Assembly (NCBI GenBank): GCA_964036295.1
Contig: OZ038466.1
Coordinates: 21,256,597-21,320,596, forward strand
From: Plumapathes pennacea
Taxonomy: Eukaryota > Cnidaria > Anthozoa > Antipatharia > Myriopathidae
Direction: 5' to 3'
DNA: 64,000 nt
This document shows, one piece after another, positions 11,440-24,520 of this stretch (positions are counted from its first letter, which is position 1; every line of letters begins with the position of its first letter). The position numbers and the translations under genes were made by a program. The notes under the pieces were generated by a model that did no database searches, was not told the DNA's origin, and was given only the letters and a program-made list of their open reading frames with translations.

Positions 11440-14093
11440 AGTTCAACTCAAACACTGGAAATAGGCAGTGGAGATGGTAAATGATAGGAATCAGCCTTTT
11501 TATTTTGAAAATAGGTTTTATTCTTGGAGAAAACACTGGTCAAAGTCAGACTTAGTTAGGGTTTGACCCAGGCTCCTAGGGTTTATATACCAAAATTTTT
11601 TTGTCCTTTAGTTCAACTCAAACACTGGAAATAGGCAGTGGAGATGGTAAATGATAAGAATCAGCCTTTTGATTTTAAAAATAGGTTTTATTCTCGGAGA
11701 AAACACTGGTTAAAGTCAGACTTAGTTAGGGTTTGACCCAGGCTCCTAGGGTTTATAAACCAAAATTTTTTGGTGCTGTAGTTCAACTCAAACACTGGAA
11801 ATAGGCAGTGGAGATGGTAAATGATAGGAATCAGCCTTTTGATTTTGAAAATAGGTTTTATTCTCGGAGAAAACACTGGTCAAAGTCAGACTTAGTTAGG
11901 GTTTGACCCAGGCTCCTAGGGTTTATAAACCAAAATTTTTTGGTGCTGTAGTTCAACTCAAACACTGGAAATAGGCAGTGGAGATGGTAAATGATAGGAA
12001 TCAGCCTTTTGATTTTGAAAATAGGTTTTATTCTTGGAGAAAACACTGGTTAAAGTCAGACTTAGTTAGGGTTTGACCCAGGCTCTTAGGGTTTATATAC
12101 CACATTTTTTTTTTGTCTTTTCGATCAACTCAAACACTGGAAATAGGCAGTCGAGATGGTAAATGATAGGAATCAGCCTTTTGATTTTGGAAATAGGTTT
12201 TATTCTTGGAGAAAACACTGGTCAAAGTCAGACTTAGTTAGGGTTTGACCCAGGCTCCTAGGGTTTATATACCAAAATTTCTTTGTCCTTTAGTTCAACT
12301 CAAACACTGGAAATGGGCAGTGGAGATGGTAAATGATAGGAATCAGCCTTTTGATTTTGAAAATAGGTTTTATTCTCGGAGAAAACACTGGTTAAAGTGA
12401 GACTTAGTTAGGGTTTGACCCAGGCTCCTAGGGTTTATAAACCAAAATTTTTTGGTGCTCTAGTTCAATTCAAACACTGGAAATAGGCAGTGGAGATGGT
12501 AAATGATAGGAATCAGCCTTTTGATTTTGAAAATAGGTTTTATTCTTGGAGAAAACACTGGTCAAAGTCAGACTTAGTTAGGGTTTGACCCAGGCTCCTA
12601 GGGTTTATAAACCAAAATTTTTTGGTGATTTAGTTCAACTCAAACACTTGAAATAGGTAGTGGAGATGGTAAATGATAGGAATCAGCCTTTTGATTTTGA
12701 AAATAGGTTTTATTCTTGGAGAAAACACTGGTTAAAGTCAGACTTAGTTAGGGTTTGACCCAGGCTCCTAGGGTTTATAAACCAAAATTTTTTTGTGGTT
12801 TAGTTCAACTCAAACACTGGAAATAGGCAGTGGAGATGGTAAATGATAGGAATCAGCCTTTTTATTTTGAAAATAGGTTTTATTCTTGGAGAAAACACTG
12901 GTCAAAGTCAGACTTAGTTAGGGTTTGACCCAGGCTCCTAGGGTTTATATACCAAAATTTTTTTGTCCTTTAGTTCAACTCAAACACTGGAAATAGGCAG
13001 TGGAGATGGTAAATGATAAGAATCAGCCTTTTGATTTTAAAAATAGGTTTTATTCTCGGAGAAAACACTGGTTAAAGTCAGACTTAGTTAGGGTTTGACC
13101 CAGGCTCCTAGGGTTTATAAACCAAAATTTTTTGGTGCTGTAGTTCAACTCAAACACTGGAAATAGGCAGTGGAGATGGTAAATGATAGGAATCAGCCTT
13201 TTGATTTTGAAAATAGGTTTTATTCTCGGAGAAAACACTGGTCAAAGTCAGACTTAGTTAGGGTTTGACCCAGGCTCCTAGGGTTTATAAACCAAAATTT
13301 TTTGGTGCTGTAGTTCAACTCAAACACTGGAAATAGGCAGTGGAGATGGTAAATGATAGGAATCAGCCTTTTGATTTTGAAAATAGGTTTTATTCTTGGA
13401 GAAAACACTGGTTAAAGTCAGACTTAGTTAGGGTTTGACCCAGGCTCTTAGGGTTTATATACCACATTTTTTTTTTGTCTTTTCGATCAACTCAAACACT
13501 GGAAATAGGCAGTCGAGATGGTAAATGATAGGAATCAGCCTTTTGATTTTGGAAATAGGTTTTATTCTTGGAGAAAACACTGGTCAAAGTCAGACTTAGT
13601 TAGGGTTTGACCCAGGCTCCTAGGGTTTATATACCAAAATTTCTTTGTCCTTTAGTTCAACTCAAACACTGGAAATGGGCAGTGGAGATGGTAAATGATA
13701 GGAATCAGCCTTTTGATTTTGAAAATAGGTTTTATTCTCGGAGAAAACACTGGTTAAAGTGAGACTTAGTTAGGGTTTGACCCAGGCTCCTAGGGTTTAT
13801 AAACCAAAATTTTTTGGTGCTCTAGTTCAATTCAAACACTGGAAATAGGCAGTGGAGATGGTAAATGATAGGAATCAGCCTTTTGATTTTGAAAATAGGT
13901 TTTATTCTTGGAGAAAACACTGGTCAAAGTCAGACTTAGTTAGGGTTTGACCCAGGCTCCTAGGGTTTATAAACCAAAATTTTTTGGTGATTTAGTTCAA
14001 CTCAAACACTTGAAATAGGTAGTGGAGATGGTAAATGATAGGAATCAGCCTTTTGATTTTGAAAATAGGTTTTATTCTTGGAGAAAACACTGG
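11440..14093 (+). repeat. Recent 8-monomer tandem duplication (1,362-bp offset)
   Basis: About 11440-12731 is repeated at about 12802-14093 with an offset of 1,362 bases (eight monomers plus 2). The copies share private variants, including GATAAGAATCAG with a following GATTTTAAAA, the CACATTTTTTTTTTGTC block (12101 and 13463), ACTGGAAATGGGC and GTTCAATTC. I saw no differences inside the shared stretch, so it is among the youngest duplications in the array. Confidence 0.85.
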
Positions 14094-17000
14094 TCAAAGT
14101 CAGACTTAGTTAGGATTTGACCCAGGCTCCTAGGGTTTATATACCAAAATTTTTCGGTCCTTTAGTTCAACTCAAACACTGGAAATAGGCAGTCGAGATG
14201 GTAAATGATAGGAATCAGCCTTTTGATTTTGAAAATAGGTTTTATTCTTGGAGAAAACACTGGTCAAAGTCAGACTTAGTTAGGGTTTGACCCAGGCTCC
14301 TAGGGTTTATATACCAAAATTTCTTTGTCCTTTAGTTCAACTGAAACACTCGAAATAGGCAGTCGAGATGGTAAGTGATAGGAATCAGCCTTTTGATTTT
14401 GAAAATAGGTTTTATTCTTGGAGAAAACACTGGTCAAAGTCAGACTTAGTTAGGTTTGACCCAGGCTCCTTAAGGGTTTATATACGAAAATTTTTTTTTC
14501 CTTTAGTTCAACTCAAACACTGAAAATAGGCAGTCGAGATGGTAAATGATAGGAATCAGCCTTTTGATTTTGAAAATAGGTTTTATTCTCGGAGAAAACA
14601 CTGGTTAAAGTCAGACTTAGTTAGGGTTTGACCCAGGCTCCTAGGGTTTATAAACCAAAATGTTTTAGTGATGTAGTTCACCTCAAACATTGGAAATAGG
14701 CAGTGGAGATGGTAAATGATAGGAATCAGCCTTTTGAATTTGAAAATAGGTTTTATTCTCGGAGAAAACACTGGTTAAAGTCAGACTTAGTTAGGGTTTG
14801 ACCCAGGTTCCTTAAGGGTTTATATACGAAAACTTTTTTGTCCTTTAGTTCAACTCAAACACTGGAAATAGGCAGTGGAGATGGTAAATGATAGGAATCA
14901 GCCTTTTGATTTTGAAAATAGGTTTTATTCTTGGAGAAAACACTGGTCAAAGTCAGACTTAGTTAGGGTTTGACCCAGGCTCCTATGATTTATAATACCA
15001 AAATTTTTTGGTGCTTTAGTTCAACTCAAACACTGGAAATAGGCAGTCGAGATGATAAATGATAGGAATCAGCCTTTTGATTTTGAAAATAGGTTTTATT
15101 CTTGGAGAAAACACTGGTCAAAGTCAGACTTAGTTAGGGTTTGACCCAGGCTCCTAGGGTTTATATACTAAAATTTTTTGGTGCTGTAGTTCAACTCAAA
15201 CACTGGAAATAGGCAGTCGAGATGGTAAATGATAGGAATCAGCCTTTTGATTTTGAAAATAGGTTTTATTCTTGGAGAAAACACTGGTCAAAGTCAGACT
15301 TAGTTAGGGTTTGACCCAGGCTCCTAGGGTTTATAAACCAAAAATTTTTGGCCTTTTAGTTCAACTCAAACACTGGATATAGGCAGTCGAGATGGTAAAT
15401 GATAGGAATCAGCCTTTTGATTTTGAAAGTAGGTTTTATTCTTGGAGAAAACACTGGTCAAAGTCAGACTTAGTTAGGGTTTGACCCAGGCTCCTAGGGT
15501 TTATAAACCCAAATTTTTTGGTGTTTTAGTTCAACTCAAACACTGGAAATAGGCAGTGGAGATGGTAAATGATAGGAATCAGCCTTTTGATTTTGAAAAT
15601 AGGTTTTATTCTTGGAGAAAATACTCGTCAAAGTCAGAGTTAGTTAGGGTTTGACCCAGGCTCCTAGGGTTTATATACGAAATTTTTTTTGTTCTTTAGT
15701 TCAACTCAAACACTGGAAATAGGCAGTCGAGATGGTAAATGATAGAAATCAGCCTTTTGATTTTGAAAATAGGTTGTATTCTCGGAGAAAACTCTGGTCA
15801 AAGTCAGATTTAGTTAGGGTTTGACCCAGGCTCCTGGGGTTTATAAACGAAAATTTTTTGGTGCTTTAGTTCTACTCAAACACTGGAAATAGGCAGTCGA
15901 GATGGTAAATGATAGGAATCAGCCTTTTGATTTTGGAAATAGGTTTCATTCTTGGAGAAAACACTGGTCAAAGTCAGACTTAGTTGCAGGGTTTCACCCA
16001 GGCTCTTAGGGTTTAAAAAGAAAAATTTTTTCGCGCTTTCGTTTAACTCAAAAACTGGAAATAGGCAGTGGAGATGATAAATGATAGGAATCAGCCTTTT
16101 GATTTTGAAAATAGGTTTTATTCTTGGAGAAAACACTGGTCAAAGTGAGACTTAGTTAGGGTTTGACCCAGGCTCCTAGGGTTTATAAACCAAAAATTTT
16201 TTGTCGTTTAGTTCAACTCAAACACTGGAAATAGGCAGTGGAGATGGTAAATGATAGGAATCAGCCTTTTGATTTTGAAAATAGGTTTTATTCTTGGCTA
16301 AAACACTGGTCAAAGTCAGACTTAGTTAGGGTTTGACCCAGGCTCCTACGGTTTATAAACCAAAATTTTTTGGTGCTCTAGTTCCACTCAAACACTGGAA
16401 ATAGGCAGTGGAGATGGTAAATGATAGAAATCAGCCTTTTGATTTTGAAAATAGGTTTTATTCTTGGAGAAAACACTGGTCAAAGTCAGACTTAGTTAGG
16501 GTTTGACCCAGGCTCCTAGGGTTTATAAACCAAAATTTTTTGGTGATTTAGTTCAACTCAAACACTGGAAATAGGCAGTGGAGATGGTAAATGATAGGAA
16601 TCAGCCTTTTGATTTTGAAAATAGGTTTTATTCTCGGAGAAAACACTGGTCAAAGTGAGACTTAGTTAGGGTTTGACCCAGGTTCCTAGAGTTGATATAC
16701 CAAAATTTTTTTGTCGCTTAGTTGAACTCAAACACTGGAAATAGGCAGTGGAGATGGTAAATGATAGGAATCAGCCTTTTGATTTTGAAAATAGGTTTTA
16801 TTCTTGGAGAAAACACTGGTCAAAGTCAGACTTAGTTAGGGTTTGACCCAGGCTCCTAGGGTTTATAAACCAAAATTTTTTGGTGATTTAGTTCAACTCA
16901 AACACTGGAAATAGGCAGTGGAGATGGTAAATGATAGGAATCAGCCTTTTGATTTTGAAAATAGGTTTTATTCTTGGAGATAACACTGGTTAAAGTCAGA

Positions 17001-20000
17001 CTTAGTTAGGGTTTGACCCAGGCTCCTAGGGTTTATAAACCCAAATTTTTTGGTGCTTTAGTTCAACTCAAACACTGGAAATAGGCAGTCGAGATGGTAA
17101 ATGATAGGAATCAGCCTTTTGATTTTGAAAATAGGTTTTATTCTTGGAGAAAACACTGGTCAAAGTCAGACTTAGTTAGGTTTTGACCCAGGCTTTTAGG
17201 GTTTATATATCAAAATTTTTTGGTGCTTTAGTTCAACTCAAACACTGGAAATAGGTAGTGGAGATGGTAAATGATAGGAATCAGCCTTTTGATTTTGAAA
17301 ATAGGTTTTATTCTTGGAGAAAACACTGGTTAAAGCCAGACTTAGTTATGGTTTGACCCAGGCTCTTAGGGTTATAAACGAAAATTTTTTGGTGCTGTAG
17401 TTCAACTCAAACACTGGAAATAGGCAGTCGACATGATAAATGATAGGAATCAGCCTTTTGATTTTGAAAATAGGTTTTTTTCTTGGAGAAAACACTGGTC
17501 AAAGTCAGACTTAGTTAGGGTTTGACCCAGGCTCCTAGAGTTTATATATCAAAATCTTTTGGTCCTTTAGTTCAACTCAAACACTGGAAATAGGCAGTGG
17601 AGATGGTAAATGATAGGAATCAGCCTTTTGATTTTGAAAATAGGTTTTATTCTCGGAGAAAACACTGGTCAAAGTCAGACTTAGTTAGGGTTTGACCCAG
17701 GCTCTTAGGGTTTATAAACCAAAATTTTTTGGTCCTCTAGTTCAACTCAAACACTGGAAATAGGCAGTGGAGATGGTAAATGATAGGAATCAGCCTTTTC
17801 ATTTTGAAAATAGGTTTTATTCTTGGAGAAAACACTGGTCAAAGTCAGACTTAGTTAGGGTTTGACCCAGGCTGCTAGGGTTTATAAACCAAAATTTTTT
17901 TCTCCTTGAGTTCAACTCAAACACTGGATATAGGCAGTGGAGATGGTAAATGATAGGAATCAGCCTTTTGATTTTGAAAATAGGTTTTATTCTTGGAGGA
18001 AACACTGGTTAAAGTCAGACTTAGTTAGGGTTTGACCCAGGCTCCTAGGGTTTATAAACCCAAATTTTTTGGTGCTTTAGTTCAACTCAAACACTGGAAA
18101 TAGGCAGTCGAGATGGTAAATGATAGGAATCAGCCTTTTGATTTTGAAAATAGGTTTTATTCTTGGAGAAAACACTGGTCAAAGTCAGACTTAGTTAGGG
18201 TTTGACCCAGGCCCCTCGGGTTTATATACCAAAATTTTTTTGTCCTTTAGTTCAACTCAAACACTGGAAATAGGCAGTGGAGATGGTAAATGATAGGAAT
18301 CAGCCTTTCGATTTTGAAAATAGGTTTTTTTTTTTGGAGAAAACACTGGTTAAAGTCAGACTTAGTTAGGGTTTGACCCAGGCTCCTAGGGTTTATATAC
18401 CAAAATTTTTCGGTCCTTTAGTTCAACTCAAACACTGGAAATAGGCAGTGGAGATGGTAAATGATAGGAATCAGCCTTTTGATTTTGAAAATAGGTTTTA
18501 TTCTTGGAGAAAACACTGGTCAAAGTCAGACTTAGTTAGGGTTTGACCCAGGCTCCTTAAGGGTTTATATACGAAAATTTTTTTGTCCTTTAGTTCAACT
18601 CAAACACTGGATATAGGCAGTCGAGATGGTAAATGATAGGAATCAGCTTTTTGATTTTGAAAATAGGTTTTATTCTCGGAGAAAACACTGGTTAAAATCA
18701 AACTTAGTTAGGGTTTGACCCAGGCTCCTAGGGTTTATAAACCAAAATGTTTTAGTGGTCTAGTTCACCTCAAACATTGGAAATAGGCAGTGGAGATGGT
18801 AAATGATAGGAATCAGCCTTTTGATTTTGAAAATAGGTTTTATTCTCGGAGAAAACACTGGTTAAAGTCAGACTTAGTTAGGGTTTGACCCAGGTTCCTT
18901 AAGGGTTTATATACGAAAATTTTTTTGTCTTTTAGTTCACCTCAAACACTGGAAATAGGCAGTCGAGATGGTAAATGATAGGAATCAGCCTTTTGATTTT
19001 GAAAATAGGTTTTATTCTTGGAGGAAACACTGGTCAAAGTCAGACTTAGTTAGGGTTTGACCCAGGCTCCTAGGGTTTATAATACCAAAATGTTTTGGTG
19101 CTTTACTTCAACTCAAACACTGGAAATAGGCAGTCGAGATGATAAATGATAGGAATCAGCCTTTTGATTTTGAAAATAGGTTTTATTCTTGGAGAAAACA
19201 CTGGTCAAAGTGAGACTTAGTTAGGGTTTGACCCAGGCTCCTAGGGTTTATATACCAAAATTTTTTGGTGCTGTAGTTCAACTCAAACACTGGAAATAGG
19301 CAGTCGAGATGGTAAATGATAGGAATCAGCCTTTTGATTTTGAAAATAGGTTTTATTGTCGTAGAAAACACTGGTCAAAGTGAGACTTAGTTAGGGTTTG
19401 ACCCAGGCTCCTAGGGTTTATAAACCAAAATTTTTTGGCCCTTTAGTTCAACTCAAACACTGGATATAGGCAGTCGAGATGGTAAATGATAGGAATCAGC
19501 CTTTTGATTTTGAAAGTAGGTTTTATTCTTGGAGAAAACACTGGTCAAAGTCAGACTTAGTTAGGGTTTGACCCAGGCTCCTTAAGGGTTCATATACGAA
19601 AATTTTTTTGTCCTTTAGTTCAACTCAAACACTGGAAATAGGCAGTCGAGATGGTAAATGATAGGAATCAGCCTTTTGATTTTGAAAATAGGTTTTATTG
19701 TCGAAGAAAACACTGGTCAAATTCAGACTTAGTTAGGGTTTGACCCAGGCTCCTAGGGTTTATATACCAAAATTTTTTTGTTCTTTAGTTCAACTCAAAC
19801 ACTGGAAATAGGCAGTGGAGATGGTAAATGATAGGAATCAGCCTTTTTATTTTGAAAATACGTTTTATTCTTGGAGAAAACACTGGTTAAAGTCAGACTT
19901 AGTTAGGGTTTGACCCAGGCTCCTAGGGTTTATAAACGAAAATTTTTTGGTGCTATAGTTCAACTCAAACACTGGAAATAGGCAGTCGAGAGGGTAAATG

Positions 20001-22139
20001 ATAGAAATCAGCCTTTTGATTGTGAAAATAGGTTTTATTCTTGGAGAAAACACTGGTTAAAGTCAGACTTATTTAGGGTTTGACCCAGGCTCCTGGGGTT
20101 TATAAACAAAAATTTTTTGGTGCTTTAGTTCAACTCAAACACTGGAAATAGGCAGTCGAGATGGTAAATGATAGGAATCAGCCTTTTGATTTTGAAAATA
20201 GGTTTTACTCTTGGAGAAAACACTGGTCAAAGTCAGACTTAGTTAGGGTTTGACCCAGGCTCCTAGGGTTTATATACCAAAATTTTTTGGTGTTTAATTA
20301 GTTCAACTCAAACACTGGAAATAGGCAGTGGAGATGATAAATGATAGGAATCAGCCTTTTGATTTTGAAAATAGGTTTTATTCTTGGAGAAAACACTGGT
20401 CAAAGTGAGACTTAGTTAGGGTTTGACCCAGGCTCCTAGGGTTTATATACCAAAATTTTTTCGTGCTTTAGTTCAACTCAAACACTGGAAATAGGCAGTC
20501 GAGATGGTAAATGATAGGAATCAGCCTTTTGATTTTGAAAATAGGTTTTATTCTTGGAGAAGACACATGGTCAAAGTCAGACTTAGTTAGGGTTTGACCC
20601 AGGCTCCTAGGGTTTATAAACCAAAATTTTTTAGTGCTTTAGTTCAACTCAAACACTGGAAATAGGCAGTCGAGATGGTAAATGATAGGAATCAGCCTTT
20701 TGAATTTGAAAATAGGTTTTATTCTTGGAGAAAACACTGGTCAAAGTCAGACTTAGTTAGGGTTTGACGCAGGCTCCTAGGGTTTATAAACCAAATTTTT
20801 TTGGTGCTTTAGTTCAACTGAAACACTGGAAATAGGCAGTGGAGATGGTAAATGATAGGAATCAGCCTTTTGATTTTGAAAATAGGTTTTATTGTCGGAG
20901 AAAACACTGGTCAAATTCAGACTTAGTTAGGGTTTGACCCAGGCTCCTAGGGTTTATATATCAAAATTTTTTTCTTCTTTAGTTCAACTGAAACACTGGA
21001 AATAGGCAGTGGAGATGGTAAATGATAGGAATCAGCCTTTTGATTTTTAAAATAGGTTTTATTCTTGGAGAAAACACTTGTTAAATTCAGACTTAGTTAG
21101 GGTTTGACCCAGGCTCCTAGGGTTTATAAACCAAAATTTTTTGGTGGTATAGTTCAACTCAAACACTGGAAATAGGCAGTCGAGATGGTAAATGATAGGA
21201 ATCAGCCTTTTGATTTTGAAAATAGGTTTTATTGTTGGAGAAAACACTGGTCAAAGTGAGACTTAGTTAGGGTTTGACCCAGGCTCCTAGGGTTTATATA
21301 CGAAATTTTTTTTGTTCTTTAGTTCAACTCAAACACTGGAAATAGGCAGTCGAGATGGTAAATGATAGAAATCAGCCTTTTGATTTTGAAAATAGGTTTT
21401 ATTCTCGGAGAAAACACTGGTTAAAGTGAGACTTAGTTAGGGTTTCACCCAGGTTCCAGGGGTTTATAAACCAAAATTTTTTCGCGCTTTCGTTCAACTC
21501 AAACACTGGAAATAGGCAGTGGAGATGATAAATGATAGGAATCAGCCTTTTGATTTTGAAAATAGGTTTTATTCTTGGAGAAAACACTGGTCAAAGTGAG
21601 ACTTAGTTAGGGTTTGACCCTGCAGGCTCCTAGGGTTTATAAACCAAAATTTTTTCGCGCTTTCGTTCAACTCAAAAACTGGAAATAGGCAGTGGAGATG
21701 ATAAATGATAGGAATCAGCCTTTTGATTTTGAAAATAGGTTTTATTCTTGGAGAAAACACTGGTCAAAGTGAGACTTAGTTAAGGTTTGACCCAGGCTCC
21801 TAGGGTTTATAAACCAAAATTTTTTTGTCGTTTAGTTCAACTCAAACACTGGAAATAGGCAGTGGAGATGGTAAATGATAGGAATCAGCCTTTTGATTTT
21901 GAAAATAGGTTTTATTCTTGGCTAAAACACTGGTCAAAGTCAGACTTAGTTAGGGTTTGACCCAGGCTCCTAGGGTTTATAAACCAAAATTTTTTGGTGC
22001 TCTAGTTCCACTCAAACACTGGAAATAGGCAGTGGAGATGGTAAATGATAGGAATCAGCCTTTTGATTTTGAAAATAGGTTTTATTCTCGGAGAAAACAC
22101 TGGTCAAAGTCAGACTTAGTTAGGGTTTGACCCAGGCTC

Positions 22140-24520
22140 CTAGAGTTTATATACCAAAATTTTTTTGTCGCTTAGTTGAACTCAAACACTGGAAATAGGC
22201 AGTGGAGATGGTAAATGATAGGAATCAGCCTTTTCATTTTGAAAATAGGTTTTATTCTTGGAGAAAACACTTGTCAAAGTCAGACTTAGTTAGGGTTTGA
22301 CCCAGGCTCCTAGGGCTTATAAACCAAAATTTTTTGGTGCTGTAGTTCAACTCAAACACTGGAAATAGGCAGTCAAGATGGTAAATGATAGGAATCAGCC
22401 TTTTGATTTTGAAAATAGGTTTTATTCTTGGAGAAAACACTGGTTAAAGTCAGACTTAGTTAGGGTTTGACCCAGGCTCCTAGGGTTTATAAATCCAAAT
22501 TTTTTGGTGCTTTAGTTCAACTCAAACACTGGAAATAGGCAGTGGAGATGGTAAATGATAGGAATCAGCCTTTTGATTTTGAAAATAGGTTTTATTCTTG
22601 GAGAAAACACTGGTCAAATTCAGACTTAGTTAGGGTTTGACACAGGCCCCTCGGGTTTATATACCAAAATTTTTTTTGTCCTTTAGTTCAACTCAAACAC
22701 TGGAATTAGGCAGTGGAGATGGTAAATGATAGGAATCAGCCTTTTGATTTTGAAAATAGGTTTTATTCTTGGAGAAAACACTGGTTAAAGTCAGACTTAG
22801 TTAGGGTTTGACCCAGGTTCCTAGGGTTTATATACCAAAATTTTTCGGTCCTTTAGTTCAACTCAAACACTGGAAATAGGCAGTGGAGATGGTAAATGAT
22901 AGGAATCAGCCTTTTGATTTTGAAAATAGGTTTTATTCTCGGAGAAAACACTGGTTAAAGTCAGACTTAGTTAGGGTTTGACCCAGGCTTTTAGGGTTTA
23001 TAAACCCAAATTTTTTGGTGCTTTAGTTCAACTCAAACACTGGAAATAGGCAGTGGAGATGGTAAATGATAGGAATCAGCCTTTTCATTTTGAAAATATG
23101 TTTTATTCTTGGAGAAAACAATGGTCAAAGTCAGACTTAGTTAGGATTTGACCCAGGCTCCTAGGGTTTATATACCAAAATTTTTCGGTCCTTTAGTTCA
23201 ACTCAAACACTGGAAATAGGCAGTCGAGATGGTAAATGATAGGAATCAGCCTTTTGATTTTGAAAATAGGTTTTATTATTGGAGAAAACACTGGTCAAAG
23301 TGAGACTTAGTTAGGGTTTGACCCAGGCTCCTAGAGTTTATATACCAAAATTTTTTTGTCGCTTAGTTGAACTCAAACACTGGAAATAGGCAGTGGAGAT
23401 GGTAAATGATAGGAATCAGCCTTTTCATTTCGAAAATAGGTTTTATTCTTGGAGAAAACACTGGTCAAAGTCAGACTTAGTTAGGGTTTGACCCGGCTCC
23501 TAGGGTTTATAAACCAAAATTTTTTGGTGCTATAGTTCAACTCAAACACTGGAAATAGGCAGTCAAGATGGTAAATGATAGGAATCAGCCTTTTGATTTT
23601 GAAAATAGGTTTTATTTTTGGAGAAAACACTGGTTAAAGTCAGACTTAGTTAGGGTTTGACCCAGGCTCCTAGGGTTTATAAACCCAAATTTTTTGGTGC
23701 TTTAGTTCAACTCAAACACTGGAAATAAGCAGTGGAGATGGTAAATGATAGGAATCAGCTTTTTGATTTTGAAAATAGGTTTTATTTTTGGAGAATACAC
23801 TGGTCAAAGTCAGACTTAGTTAGGGTTTGACACAGGCCCCTCGGGTTTATATACCAAAATTTTTTTTGTTCTTTAGTTCAACTCAAACACTGGAATTAGG
23901 CAGTGGAGATGGTAAATGATAGGAATCAGCCTTTTGATTTTGAAAATAGGTTTTATTCTTGGAGAAAACACTGGTTAAAGTCAGACTTAGTTAGGGTTTG
24001 ACCCAGGCTCCTAGGGTTTATATACCAAAATTTTTCGGTCCTTTAGTTCAACTCAAACACTGGAAATAGGCAGTGGAGATGGTAAATTATAGGAATCAGC
24101 CTTTTGATTTTTAAAATAGGTTTTATTCTCGGAGAAAACACTGGTTAAAGTCAGACTTAGTTAGGGTTTGACCCAGGCTCCTAGGGTTTATAAACCAAAA
24201 TTTTTTGGTGCTTTAGTTCAACTCAAACACTGGAAATAGGCAGTGGAGATGGTAAATGATAGGAATCAGCCTTTTCATTTTGAAAATATGTTTTATTCTT
24301 GGAGAAAACACTGGTCAAAGTCAGACTTAGTTAGGATTTGACCCAGGTTCCTAGGGTTTATATACCAAAATTTTTCGGTCCTTTAGTTCAACTCAAACAC
24401 TGGAAATAGGCAGTCGAGATGGTAAATGATAGGAATCAGCCTTTTGATTTTGAAAATAGGTTTTATTATTGGAGAAAACACTGGTCAAAGTCAGACTTAG
24501 TTAGGGTTTGACCCAGGCTC
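22140..24520 (+). repeat. 7-monomer higher-order repeat (1,190-bp offset)
   Basis: Private variants recur at 1,190 or 1,191 bases: CGCTTAGTTGAACTC (22170 and 23361), GACACAGGCCCCTCGGG (22639 and 23829), and CTTTTCATTTTGAAAATATG (23081 and 24271). Small substitutions separate the copies, so this duplication is older than the 8-monomer one. Confidence 0.75.
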
